Part shown: one piece after another, positions 22,446-34,914 of the stretch | How the letters are laid out: each line of letters opens with the position of its first letter | Numbering within the stretch: position 1 is the first letter of the stretch | Notes under the pieces: model-generated | Database searches by the model: none | What the model was told of the DNA's origin: nothing | The model's input: the letters and a program-made list of their open reading frames with translations, nothing else | Origin: Heterodera schachtii | Taxonomy: Eukaryota > Nematoda > Chromadorea > Rhabditida > Heteroderidae | Length of the DNA: 64,000 nucleotides | Assembly: GCA_023374025.1 (NCBI GenBank) | Contig: SIJG01000216.1 | Coordinates: 1-64,000 of the forward strand | Direction: 5' to 3' | Made by a program: the position numbers and the translations under genes

Positions 22446-23254
22446 TAGAGTGAAGCGGGACCGGGAACTTTGTGCAAAACCGGGACCGGAATTTAATTTA
22501 TTTCAATTCAAAATAATACAAAATTAAATTTTAATTTTGTTTTTTATTTAATAAAATTCAAAAGTTAAAGCTAAATTAAATTAATGAAAATTTTCAAAAC
22601 GAATTTACTTCAATTATTTCAGACAATTAATCATTTTTAGACTCAAATGATCGAATATTTCTAGAAATTCAGATTTGCTTTTCACATCACTTTGTTTCGG
22701 CGCGCTTTTTCCAAAAAACTTTTGGGAAAGAATTGGGTCCGGCGGTGCCGATAGGCGCCGCCGGTGAAAATTTTGAAAATTTGGGTGTAATTTGTTAACA
22801 GATTTTCAGCAAAAAAAAAACTGATTTTGTGGATCAATAGGCACAACAATTTGTACGGATTTTCATTTAAAAATGATAAAAATATGTCAATTAAAAAATA
22901 TGAGGAATGATATTTTGTCGATAGGAAACCAATGAACATACAAAAAGAAAATTAAAATTTCTGTAGAGAGATTGAACCAGGCGAAAGAAAAAGGGAAGTC
23001 AAGGAGACTAGCCACTAGGCCATTTGCACAATTGGCCTTATCACTTTTAGAATATATTAATATATTTTTTAAATTTTTTCCTTTAATTTGTATTTTGATC
23101 ACTCACTAATTTTTCACTCATGCCCTCATTCTTACCAGTGCTTCTTTTTCCCGGTTGCCCTACCGGGACCGGGACCTGAGCTTTTCAAAATCCAGAACCG
23201 GGAACCGGGACCTCGGATGACCGGGAATTCCCGGCCCGGTCCCGCTTCACTCTA
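22446..23254. mobile_element. hAT-like element A of a tandem pair
   Basis: The inverted ends begin TAGAGTGAAGCGGGACCGGG and end with its near-complement CCCGGTCCCGCTTCACTCTA. The 809-bp element is flanked by CTAATGAC at 22438-22445 and 23255-23262. Inside are the GGCGGCGCC core (22737-22764) and a minus-strand tRNA-like sequence (22961-23036). No transposase frame is present. It abuts element B with only the shared 8-bp duplication between them. Confidence 0.85.
22961..23036 (-). repeat. tRNA-like sequence inside hAT-like element
   Basis: Read on the minus strand, a clear box A (TGGCCTAGTGG) is followed by a box B (GGTTCAATCTC) about 35 bases later. No proper anticodon stem is seen. This is a likely tRNA-derived SINE fragment or a borrowed polymerase III promoter. 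Confidence 0.4.
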
Positions 23255-23262
23255 CTAATGAC

Positions 23263-23895
23263 TAGGGATCATTTATTTATGTAAGAAAAATCGCGAAATA
23301 TGTAAATAAAATATGTATAAAAAACACTGAAATATGTATGAAATATGTACAAAAATCCAAAAATATGTACTAAAATATGTAAATAAAATTTTTTAAATGC
23401 TGTTTTTTGGAAAAAAATTCTTTCTAAAGGGTGAAATAGGCACAAATTGCCATAAAAATGACCTAAATAGGCTTAAAATTATCTTTTAGTAATTTAAAAA
23501 TTAATTTTTGGTATTCCATTTTTGAAAAAAAAAACTATTTTTTGGGGCACATTTTCAAAAAATTTTTTTGCTTTTCGCAAAAAATTTCTATAAATTCTCA
23601 AAATTTTTGAAAAAAATTGCGAAATTTTGGATATTTTTGAGGGTATTTCATAAAAAAATTCCCTAAAAATTCTCAAAAAATGCAAAATATGTACGAAAAA
23701 ATGCGAAAAAGTCCAAAATATGTATAAAAATATGTACATATGTAATATGTAGAAAAATCCGAAAATATTTAAAAATATGTAAATAAAAGTCCCAACTTTT
23801 GTTCGCAAACACAAAAAAGAAAGTGTTTTTCCTACTAATTAGGCTATGGAGAATCCAGGAAAAAAACATGTATTTACATAAAAAAATGATCCCTA
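23263..23895. mobile_element. hAT-like element B of a tandem pair
   Basis: The 633-bp element starts TAGGGATCATTTATTTATG and ends CATAAAAAAATGATCCCTA. It is flanked by CTAATGAC at 23255-23262 and 23896-23903. The interior is full of AAATATGTAAATAAAATATG-type words. Its near-terminal segment (AACTTTTGTTCGCAAAC) recurs near 47400 and, inverted, near 55840. No open frame of note is coded by it. Confidence 0.85.
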
Positions 23896-23898
23896 CTA

Positions 23899-24380
23899 AT
23901 GACAGATAATTGTTCAATTTTTTCTTTTTTTATATTGTGTTTTCTTATTTTGACCTTACTTTTATTTTCAATTTTTTTTTTTGATTTTCATTATGAATAT
24001 TTTAATTTATTAATCATATTACGACTTTTTGTACTCATAAATTTGCGCCTCGATACTTGCGCTGACCAACAAAAATGTACCATTTGCGCCGCTTACTCAA
24101 AATTCCATTTAAATTATTTGCTATTTTTAAATTAAATATTTGGATTTCATTTTATTGTTTAAAAATGTTTTATTTTATTTTTGGCTGGATGGGTTTTAAA
24201 TTAAAATGTCCATTTTTACTCGGAGGCACAAGTGTCGAGGTGCAAATGTCGGTGTACCAATTGCTAAAAATCTCAAAAAATCCAATTTGCCAAAGAATAA
24301 AAAAAACTGTTCAAAATAGTTTGGCTCAATTTCGATTTAATTATTTAAGTTTATTAAACGACTATAATATATTTGCATGA
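23899..24380 (+). CDS. uncertain small cysteine-containing frame(s)
   Basis: A hydrophobic N-terminal stretch is followed by CADQQKCTICAAYS (about 24050-24105). In another frame, KCPFLLGG (about 24205) follows. The pairing recalls the C-terminal cysteine exons of the gene ending at 21171 (CNVVGG...CCPFEL). The DNA is otherwise AT noise and no clean splice series was found. It could be a relic exon pair or chance. Confidence 0.2.
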
Positions 24381-24389
24381 ACGTGCCGA

Positions 24390-25100
24390 AAAGTAAAGCA
24401 TGTTTATGCTTTATTACTTTTTTGATGCAATTATAATAAAATTTTTTCGAATTTTAAATCTTTGTATAATCTATTAATTTTTAAAGTTTTAAGAAAAATC
24501 AATGAGTTTCAAAAAAAATTTCCGAAAAAAATTCCGACTCAAGACTTATTGAAATTTAATGACCATAATTTTTTATTAATTTTCTGGTAGAGAATATTTA
24601 CAGATGTTGAACAATACCATGAAATATATTAATTTGGTGAAATTGAGCCAAATTATGAATTTATATGTGTTAACCGTCGGCGGAATTTAAGAAACGCACT
24701 TATTTGTTAGTGGCGGTTTAAGAAATGACCAAGCACCGTTTTAAACCGATTCATACTCTTTTTAATAAGCTTTGAGTTTTTGAGCTAATTTATATTTTTG
24801 AGCTATTTTCTATTTTTACAAAACTAAAATTATTATAAAGTACAATTTTTCAATTTCGTTGATATACATAAAAGCCGCTTTGTGTGGTATCATATGGACA
24901 GGAAATGTGCGAAATAATTTATGCGGTGGCAATAACCAGCAAATAACATGAATCATCGCCACACTAATGATTTATTTGATTGGTGTGGCTTAATAATGTA
25001 CATATGTATGGATGGACATTTTTTTATTTTTTTAACCAAATCAAATAAATTCATAACATATATCACACTATTTTTTTATAAAATTAATAAGATATTTTTT
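24390..25100. other. intergenic AT-rich stretch
   Basis: Contains a degenerate member of the foldback family (24490-24620) and a fragment AATGACCAAGCACCG related to 22370 and 28670. Nothing looks coding. Confidence 0.45.
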
Positions 25101-25105
25101 AAAAA

Positions 25106-27981
25106 ATGCATACAAATCTTACGTTATTTTTTGCCTTCTTTGCACTGTTTGTACACTTGCATTGTTCTTTCGGTGATTTTTTTAATATAATAAATAAAAA
25201 AATGTATTGAATTTAAGGGCTTCGTTGCAAAGTTGGACGCGCGGAAAGATTGGCCGACTTCGAAAGCAGTGCTAATAACCAGACATGCCCTGACGGCTCA
25301 CAACATTGTTTAGCTGTCACCTGCTCAACATGTAAATATTTTAATCATACAAAAAATGTTGTCATGGGTTTTAAGCCTTTACCAAATTGAAATAAAGATT
25401 AAATAAATATTATAAATAACAAATTGTTTCCCGTGATTTCAAATAACAATTATATTTATAAATTTAAAAATCTTTTTAGTATCTTCAGGAGATAAAAAAT
25501 AATAATTTTTATAAAAACCTAAATTTTTTAAAAGCAAAAATACATTTATGTAGTGGATCAACCGGGCAATGATTTCATCCTTTGGGGATGTGCTAAGTCT
25601 CAAGAGGGCTACCAATGCGCCTTTTTTGAAATGGGCGTAAAGCGGGTGACGAAATCCGAGAATGTGTCCTGCCATTGCTCATTTGGTCAAAAACAAGTTG
25701 ATTTGGCAAATTTGCAGTTCACTTTACGTCCAGTCACTCAAAGGAGTAAGGCATTTTTACAAATTTTAAAAAATATTTAAGTGGGGCTTAATTATGTAAA
25801 TTATGTTTAAAACCTAAAAATGCTAGTTTTGGTACAAAATCCAATATTAAAAAAACTGTTCTAAAAAGTTCACGAAAACCTAATTCTCAGAATCATTTGC
25901 AATCACCCGAATTCTCGGGTAAAATCATTTACCGTACACATTATTAATATGATCATTTATGAAGCTTGCTTACAGAATTGCCGTTTTGCCCATTTTTCGC
26001 TTATAAATTTTTTCAAACTTATAGGGCTCAAGTGTAAAGTTGGTGCTTTCGACGCGTCCGGATATGGCAGCACAAACAAAAGCAATTGCTTTGATGGATA
26101 TAAATTTTGTTATGAAGCTAACTGTGCTGAAGTTGAGTTTCTTTTGAACAAAAATACCATTGTTTCTATTATTATTATTAAATTTTGTTAAAGATCCCTT
26201 AAGAGTAGAGATCGTTTGTATATCTGAGGATTATTATCCCCACTTTTTGGTTTGTATGGTTACAGAAAAAATTTTTGAGAATGAGGACGTTAAGCTTTTT
26301 GTGATCTTTTAAGAAATTAGAGGATTTTGCCTGTATTTTAAAAATAGGCACATCTGGATGTAAATTTTTTTTTTTAAATCTTCAATATTTTTTCGCAAAA
26401 ATTTCTCAGCTTTGCAATTAAAAATTTAAAGAAATTAATGAACTTAATTGATACAATTGAAATAGAACTAACTGGGATTTAAATATTTTCATAACTTCAA
26501 AATTTCTTTTTAAATTTGAAAAATCTTAATTAATGTCAAATTCTAAATTTGAAATTTTTATTTTCTCGTGATAAAATTTTTTTATCATTCGTGTCAAAAG
26601 TTTTGTGTTTAAGAAATTAATATAACGGTGAGTCCAACAATTAAAATTACAGGGAAAGAGCATATTCGAAGGGAATGGGGATGCTCTGATGGGAACAGCA
26701 GCAACAGTTGTGCCAAAATTGAAGCCAAAGTTGGTAAAATGGTCAACTCAAAATCAGCAGTTGGTTGCGAGTGTAAGTTTGGCCCTGAGGGTGTTGATTT
26801 TGCAACTGAGAGAACCACCACTGCAAGCACAACACCGACAACAACAACCACCGCCCCCTCTACCACTACGACAACTGAAGTGCCAAACTCAATCAAAAAA
26901 CATTTAAAAAAACAAATAAAAATAGTCAGAAATAGGGCTTCCTTTTTTAGGCAAATGCCTAAAATTTTTGAGTATTTAATAAGCATAGATAAGCATGAAA
27001 AACACGTTTTCCGCTTGGTTTGGGGTGTCTACGAGACTTTTATAATGCCTGTTTTTGCCTATTTCGGGATTTTTTGCCTAAAGTGCCTATTTTAGGATTT
27101 TCGAAAAATCCTTAACAAAAAATGCAATAAAAACGAAAAAAACACCCCTAAGAAATGACCCAAAAAAATTTTCAGTAAAATACACCCCTAAGAAGTGAAA
27201 AAATTTTTTCCAAAAATTGGTCCCAAAATTTAATGTTTTTTTCTTAATTTTTTGGTTTAAAAATTTGTTGATATTTGAAAAAACTTTAAAGTATTTAATA
27301 ATTTCATTTACAGTTGAAATATTTAAGTTTTAACGTGTATTGTTACCTAAAAAGCGTTAATAACAAATTTTATTTGCCTGTGCCTATCTGAGGATTTTTG
27401 TGCCTGTTTAATGCTATTTCGCGATTTTTTTATGCCTTTTTAGGTGCCTATTTCGCGATTTTTTGTGCCTAAAAAGGGAGCCCTAGTCATAAAGTATAGT
27501 AAATGAATCCAAATAAAAATTTCATTAAAACAATAATTTGTAGCTCTTTTTTAAACTTGGCTAATAGAGAAAACTTATAGTTTAATGAATTATACATTTT
27601 AATTGATATGACTTAGACTCGTAAATAGAATCGTAAATTTTCATTTTTTTCAAATCACCTTTCACATAAGAATTTTTCAGTATTCTCCTCCAGCTGTTGA
27701 TAAATTTGGAAGCAAATTGCAGTGTTTGGCGTGGGAAATATGCAATTTGTTTGTTTTAAAATCCTTTTAATATCGTAAAATTTAACCATTTTTCAAGGAG
27801 TGCCAAATGGAAACAGGCAAAGGTTTCACGACGGTTTGAAATTGGACCAAAATGCGAGGAAATGATCAAAAATTGGGGACAGTTGAAGGTGGCAGAAATC
27901 AGTGAAGAATATGAAAAAAATGCCGTCGCCGACAATAATGGACAAGTGTTTTTGCGGGACTTCATTGAGGCTATTAAATAA
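25106..27981 (+). CDS. secreted modular cysteine-rich protein 2 (ET-module-like repeats)
   Basis: Exons: 25106-25172, 25218-25331, 25554-25745, 26025-26132, 26653-26879, 27681-27748 and 27798-27981; 319 residues if joined as listed. Exon 1 is a signal peptide ([20 protein letters not shown]). Exons 2-5 alternate half A (LRCKVGR...HCLAVTC), half B (LWGCAKS...[17 protein letters not shown]), half A (LKCKVGAF...FCYEANC) and half B (EWGCSDG...[13 protein letters not shown]). Exon 5 ends in a Thr-rich linker. The last two exons encode a different C-terminal domain ([11 protein letters not shown], then KCEEMIKNW... to DFIEAIK). The third half-A exon lacks a usable phase-1 donor: its expected boundary at 26132 reads G|TT. 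The last long intron carries a transposon. Confidence 0.6.
26933..27485. mobile_element. hAT-like element in an intron
   Basis: The inverted ends TAGGGCTTCC and GGGAGCCCTA continue inward as TTTTTTAGGCA and TGCCTAAAAA. The flanks GTCAGAAA (26925-26932) and GTCATAAA (27486-27493) match at seven of eight bases. The interior repeats GCCTATTTCGxGATTTTTTG-type words, shared with 32480-32560. It lies wholly inside the intron 26880-27680 of the surrounding gene. Confidence 0.72.
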
Positions 27982-27999
27982 GAAATTTCAAATCATTTA

Positions 28000-28860
28000 C
28001 AAAATTAATAATGATTTTATTTTTCGGGATTTCAATTAATATGAATAAATATCACTTTATTTCTTTGTAATAATTTAAACAGATAAATAATTTCATTTCT
28101 TTGTAATTATTTAAATGGCAGAAAATATTCGTTAGGCCGGGATTCAGCATTTTTCAAAATTGAAATCTATCAAGTAAATTTTTTTTTGAAAATTGCTTTG
28201 CTAACCAGTAAGCTAATATTAAATCAATGGCAATGCTTATTTCTAAGGATCATAGAAAACACCTAAACTATTATCAGAAAGTTTCATTCACAGATGAGTC
28301 AGTGTTGATTCTCGTTTTGACATATGATAAAGAAAATATTTAATTACATTCATCAGACATACATATGTTACTCAATCGTTTACAGTTTCAAAATTTTTCT
28401 ATATTTTTTTCAAAAAAGCTATAACTTAATATCTTTGTACAAATAATAAAATATGAATAGCTTTTATTGAATAATTATTTAAATTTATTCAAACTTAACA
28501 AAAATTTCAAAAATTTTCCCTTCATATTTTATATACCAATGAATAACTCAATCAGCTGTTACGTTATGCATTTTTGTTCGCTATCGCTCCTTTCTCTTGT
28601 TGCTGAATATTAATTTGGTTGCCTTTAAGCAAAGTTATATTAAAAAATCTCTTCATTTGATGGTTTTTGACTAACGTCATAGCACCCATTAATTAATGGG
28701 GTAAAATTAATGGAAAAGTCAACTGCTGATAGTTCAGACAGTTTTTCATCCATCAATTTATTAGGATTAACAAAATTGTATTCATTATTAATACTTAAAT
28801 TTGCTTTATTTATGCATTTTCAACAATTTATTTTCTGTAATTTCACACGCTTTTAGGGCC
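28000..28860. other. intergenic AT-rich stretch
   Basis: AATAAA-type signals follow the stop at 27981. 28650-28690 carries a fragment (GATGGTTTTTGACTAACGT) also present at 22350-22380. No coding evidence. Confidence 0.45.
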
Positions 28861-28867
28861 CAACTTT

Positions 28868-31800
28868 ATGCACTTTTTCTTCCCAACATTTATTATTTTT
28901 CTCCATTTCTCTCCTGCATTTTTGGTCAAGGAATATGTGAAGACTCCATTCAAATATGATTCAGAAGTGGCGGGTGAAGTGCTCAAAGGAGCCGAGCTTG
29001 GAGCGAAATTTGGTGCAGCAATTAGTGGCGGTAATCCACTTGGCATTGTCCTCGGTGTAGCAGGAGGCATGCTTGTTGCAGCGCTCAAAATTGGCATTAA
29101 CTATGAAACTTGCGCAGCAAATCTGAAGTAAATGGCAAAGAGAAATTTTTTATGACAAATGATGGTTGAATTATATTGACAAAAATTCTAAAATATTAAT
29201 TATAGCCAGATAAAAAAAATCATAAAAAGGATGAAATACGGAAAAAAACAAACATCAAATATAATTTTAAGCATAAATTTTTGCAAAATAATGAATTTTT
29301 GGATTTAAAAAAAACTTTAAAAAGCTGTAGTTCTTGTTATTCTGCTCTTACAGTAAAAAAGAAACAAATTATGAAAGAACAAAGTGATTACGATTTATGA
29401 GGATTTTGTTCCAAATTTTAAAATAAAAAATAAGTTAACATTAAATGCACTTAAACTTGACCATAAAAAGAATCATTTTTGAAAAAAGAAAAATAGCTTG
29501 GATTTTCTCTAAAACAAAATTTATGAAATTTATTTTAACAAAGAGAAAATTTCAAAAAATTAAAAATAAGAATTCATTTACGAGATAAAATAAAATTAAG
29601 AGAATGTGGTGACCAATACGGCATTTGTGTTGATACTGGGAACCCTGATTATCACGATTACTGTTGTGGTGAGGTTTATGAATGGAGATGCTACAACAAC
29701 TACGAAGAAGTGAGTTCAAAAATTATATTAAATATAAAATAATATTTATTTTGACGAAAAAGGAACTATTATTGACTATCAAATAATGCATATGCCAAAA
29801 TTCTTTGGAAACCTATAACAATTTTTTTCGAAAAACCATGGAATACACATTCCTATGAATTTAAATTTACAATTAATTTTAAGAAAAGATTATCAAAATT
29901 TCTTTTCAAATAAAAAATTACGCTTATCCACTGAGTATTTTTTATAATTGTTTAACGATTTTTTGCAAAAAAAATCGGGCTATAATAATAATTCAACAAT
30001 TAAATAAAAGTTCAATAATTTAGATACAAGAAGTTCTTGCGACAAGATTTATGGAATATAATGCGGCCAGTTATTTTTAGGGCATAAAAATTAGTTTTTT
30101 TTTAAATAATAAAATTTTGGGAAAATAGAGAAAAATTTTCAAAAAATAAATTTATTATACGATGACATTAAAATGTTATATTTAAATTTTCTATTTCCAT
30201 ACAAATTTAAAACCCGGACTCAGTAATTCCGACCCTAAAACCGGAGTTTCGGAACCCTGTCCGATCCTCAGATTATGTTCAAACCTTATTTCTTCCCATT
30301 CGATAGACATTCCAAGCCCAAAAAGCTGTCCACAGAACGGAAAGCAAAGTGGACAGTCTGCACACAAAGGTTGATGGCATTCGGGAACAGAACGAAATAA
30401 AGAGACGAGAAGAGGAGAACAAAAAAGTGTGTGACCCGAGCAAAGAATGCAAACATTGCGGTGGAGTTTCGTCGTGCGTTCAAATTCCTCAATCTTGGAT
30501 CCAATTGTCTGGTTGTTGTGAGCCCGGCTATGAGCTAAAGTGCTGTGTTAGGGTAAAAATTTACTTTACTGTACTTAGCTTTTATCTGATTTTTAAAGTT
30601 TTTTAAATTTTTTTACAATAAAAGTTATTTTTTTGTTTTTAATAAGTCGTTCCATAAATTTTCCATTGGCATAAATTGAATAAAAATAATATTATAAATC
30701 ATAATTCTTTTAAATTCAACCAAATTCAGCATTCTTTGATACCTTTCAAACGCTCTAGTCAACCTTACAAATGTGACCAATAATAAAAGTCGAAGTTTCA
30801 GAATTTCATAAGAATAACTTTTAAAATTTATTTTATTTATTTTTGTGTAATTGACAAGTTGTTATAATTTGACACCAAATTCAATAAATTAAAAAAAGAA
30901 TGATTTCAATCTTTAGTTACATTGATTAATTTCATTTTGCCTATTTGAACACAAAGAAACGCATTTTAATAAATAAAAAATAATTGTACACAGAATTATT
31001 TCCCAAAAATGGATGAGATAAAAGCATAAAGTTGAAAAATTCATTTTGTGGTTTTTCCGTGCAGAGAACAACAACGACCACAACTTCTACCACAACAACA
31101 ACAATGACCACCACAACAACGGAAGAAAATTTGATGTGCAAAAAAGCGACTTTCGAAACGCACCCCGAGGGCAACATTTACAAAGAAGACCAAAACAAAA
31201 TATGTGAAAAAAGCGAACGCCACTGTTATGTGCTGAATTGCACAGCAGGTCGACCGAAACTAATTAGGCTATTATTATATGTGTGATTCATAAAAAAAAA
31301 GTCAAATTTGACAAAACAAAAAAAACTTTCTTGGAAATGGGCAGAATAAGCATTAATGAAATTAAATTAGGGCTACTGAAAAAAAAAACATAAATTACAT
31401 ACATAAATATTTTACCAAATAAAAATTGATCCAACACATAATAAAAATAAATAAACAAAATAATAGAAATAATTATTCATTTTGTAAATCACCAATAAAA
31501 TTTAGTTTCTACGTCACTTGAAGGGTATATTGGTTTAAAGGCAGAATGGGGTTGCAGTGAGACGAAGTTGTCCTTTTACGAAAATTTTAACAAAAGCATT
31601 GGTTGGATGGGCCAAGGCCATTTCGCCGGATCAAACTGCAATTTTTTTGTCGGAAAGAAACACGACGACATGTCCAATCATAACAAAGAAGTATTTGTAA
31701 TGAACCCTGGTAAAATTTAAAAATATTAAAAAATATATTTTCTTTTCAAAAAGGCATTTCATCTTTTTGGTGTAAGGGCGGACATTTTTGGGAAAAGCAC

Positions 31801-34216
31801 CATGGAAACAACGTGACAATTTGCAAGCCACATGAACATTTCTGTTATACGGTGAACTGCACTTTGGAAATAGATGGTACTCTTCCCAAGAGTTGAAAAC
31901 CTAAACTATAAAAATCAAGAAGTCCTTGAAATTGAGCATTCAAAAGAAAAGTTTTTAAATTTTACAATTTTTTAAACTTTAACTTTTATACCCAATTTTC
32001 ATTAACTTATTGCATTATTGGTGCAAAATCTGGTACTAAATTGCACAAAAATTCCCAAATTTTCCCCGGCGGCGCCTATCGGCATCGCCGGACCCCACCC
32101 CCCCCCCCCCCTCCCCTCCCCCCTCCCATGTTACAAAACGTTTTTCTAATATGCGGAAAAATGACGAAAATTACCAACCGATATAAAAAACTTTTTTGGC
32201 ATTTTGCCGTTTTGGTGTTTTTTCCCGAAAAAATTACATAAAAATGCAATAAAATCGGAAAAATACACCCTCTAAGAATTAAAAAATTTTCTCAAAAATT
32301 GATTGCCAAAATCATTTTCTTCTTGATAAAAAATTTTTGGTTTAAAAATTCTCTTTTTCGAAAAACATTATAAAAATTTAATAATCATTTAAATGACCAA
32401 AATTAAATTATATGGTTAGGTTTTACGTGTTTTGCTCCCTAAAAATGTTTAATAAAAAATTTTCAAATCCCCTTTTTCATGCCTTTTTCGGGATTTTCGT
32501 GCCTTTTCATGCCTTTTTTCAATTTTTTCGTGCCTTTTTCGCGATTTTTGGTGTCTTTTTAGTCGGTCTCTAGTATTGAGATTAGTTCATGTCATTTTAT
32601 TGCATATATTTTAAAAAACAGGCCCGAAACAATCATCTATGCTGAATGTTCTGACAAAGTGGGGATGCACGGACAAGTCCGATAAACTCCTTCAACAAAT
32701 GCCCGGACAGTTGATTGACCAAAATTCAGCCAGTCGAATCGTTGACCAACGCTGCAATGTAAGCTATGGAGAAGCAAATGTTACAATGGCCAATGCCAAC
32801 ATTGTTGTTCACATTCCGGGTAAATAAAAAATTAAAAATTAAAAAAATAATATTAATGTTTATTTTAATTAATTCCTTACAGCCAAACAATGCAAAAAGG
32901 CTTACATGTCAAAGTCGCGCAATTCTGACATAACGGACAAAGATTGCAGCCAATTTCAAAGCTATTGCTATTTGTTGAACTGTTCAACAGGTACACTGTA
33001 GAGATGGAAATCGAAGACATAATTTTTGGAAATCGGAATTCTTTAGTCTAAAAATATTTTGGAAAAAAGGAAAACATAATTCATCCAAGTCGAAAATGTT
33101 GGAAATTAATAATTTTTATTTAAAAAATTATATAAAAAAGTATTTTTGTTAAGAAATTAAAAAATTAAAATTTCCCTTATTTCCTGTTTCGCGCTTTTCT
33201 ATTCCACATTTAAAAATAATTCTTATGATCGGAAGTCGACTCAATTTTTACTCCAAATTTTACTAAATATAGAACTTTTTTATAATTAAACATAAACTAA
33301 ACTTATTTATCAGTCAACAATGACAACACAGCCGACATTATAACGGAGTGGGGCTGCACTGACAAACTGTATGACAATAATGATTTTCTTCATGGCAAAG
33401 CTAGGAATTTGAACGAGGCATATATTGGCCCAATTCCCACCAATTCTTTGTGCGTTTCCGCTGTCGTAAACGGCACAAATGATGGCCTGATGCTTCCAGC
33501 ACCAAGTCTATCACATAATTCATTTTATTATTATTATTTTTGTTTATATATTTATTTGAGCAAAAGCAAATAAGTGCAAAATTGGGCGTGAAACGCCAGG
33601 AAATAAAACATTCATCGGAGAATGTGGTCCAAATGAGAATGTGTGCTATTCAATTGCCTGTGAAGACAGTAAGTTCAATAATTTAATGAATCATCAACCC
33701 ATTTGGTGAAATTTGGTCATTTTTTGCACTGAGCTCAAGTGCCGTTTGGATTAGTCTCGTTTTCTGATTTTTAAATTCCATCAAGAGCTTTGGATAATAC
33801 CAAATTTAGCCGGTTCAGTCAAAATGTTTTAAGTGCCATATTCTCTCCATTTTTGAATTTTGGCATGGTAATTCTCAAAAACGAAAATAACAACAAAAAC
33901 AAAGATTGGAATAGATTTTTGAAATTTGAAAATTAATTCTTGCATTTTTTTTTTTGCAATGTTTGATGATTTTAATAGACCCTTTAACTTTATTCCTTTT
34001 TGGTAAATAATTTTTTGATGGGTTTACTTTTTGTCTGAGTAAGGTGATTTTAAATATGACTTTTATTTTACAGCACAACAGCCGGAAAAACGATACATTG
34101 AATGGGGTTGTACGTCCAACTTAAGCCAAATTTGTGCCAAGAAAATTGACGAAATCGATTTTAGCTCAAATAAACATTTGTGCTTTTGCGAGATTCTCAA
34201 AAACCCAAGTGTTTAA
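28868..34216 (+). CDS. secreted modular cysteine-rich protein 3 (largest of the family)
   Basis: Eleven exons: 28868-29127, 29601-29709, 30307-30552, 31065-31248, 31506-31709, 31754-31876, 32622-32819, 32883-32990, 33314-33505, 33567-33668 and 34074-34216. Every phase agrees; 622 residues. Order: signal peptide (MHFFFPTFIIFLHFSPAFL); a Gly/Ala-rich hydrophobic segment; cysteine motif 1 (ECGDQYGIC...YCCGEVYEWRC); a charged coiled-coil-like stretch; cysteine motif 2 (CKHCGG...CCEPGYELKCC); a Thr-rich linker. Then come four A+B module pairs, with half A as in CKKATF...HCYVLNC and half B as in EWGC...DDMSNHNKEV. The final half B is short (EWGCTS...LCFCE). An extracellular or secretory role is inferred; the biochemical function is unknown. 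The splice at 29127 skips an apparent TAA at 29129. Confidence 0.75.
31900..32575. repeat. composite repeat in an intron
   Basis: The left part (about 31915-32040) matches 8530-8660, inside or beside the 304-bp hAT-like MITE. It is followed by the GGCGGCGCC core (32064-32096), a long C-rich run (32092-32128), AATACACCCTCTAAG, and GCCTTTTTCGGGATTTTCGTG words like those of the element at 26933-27485. It is entirely intronic in the gene around it. The right end TCGGTCTCTAG resembles the end of the element at 7056. Confidence 0.6.
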
Positions 34217-34914
34217 TCTAAAGGAGAATTGAAGTTCCTTTGTTTGGTTGCAGGTGAATGTTATCAAAAACTATAAATAATTAAATAAATAATAATACAA
34301 AGATTTATTTTTTACAAAATTAACTATTTATAGGTGTGAATCCAAAACATCCATCAGAAAATGAGAAATTTCTATTGTTAAAGAATTTTGTATTTAATGA
34401 TTTTTCGTATTTTTCAATTCAATTAATTTTTGATTCATTCAATAATTAAACTTTGCAATAAAATGATGTTTAAAGGACAATTTCAGGATCAATCCTGTCT
34501 TTTTTTTAATTTTACAATATACTGTACAGGATTAGGTTTTCTTAACTTTTTTGTAATCAACGTAAATCATAACACAACAACAAATTAATTTTTTAATATA
34601 TATTCCAATTTGTTCATGTAAATAAAATAACATTAAGAATAAATTTTTAAAATGTCAAGTTTCGATTCTGGCCAAAGACAGTAACAATCGCAATTTTTTG
34701 CCGAACATTTTCAACAAAATTTTTGCAGAAAATGGTCGGTCCGGCGGTGCCTATAAAAAGCGCCCGGAAAATTTTAAATAACTTATGACCCAATTTGATA
34801 ACCTATTTCTTTTATAGTATTCAATTGACATTAAATATATATTTTGCCATGGAAAAGTTGATTTTAATCCATCGGTTGGCTGTCACTGAATTCAGTCGTT
34901 AGTTCGGTCTCAAA
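34217..34914. other. convergent intergenic region
   Basis: 3' ends of a plus-strand and a minus-strand gene face each other here. AATAAATAATAATACA around 34283 could serve polyadenylation. A GGCGGTGCC-type repeat core lies at 34741-34767. Confidence 0.5.
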
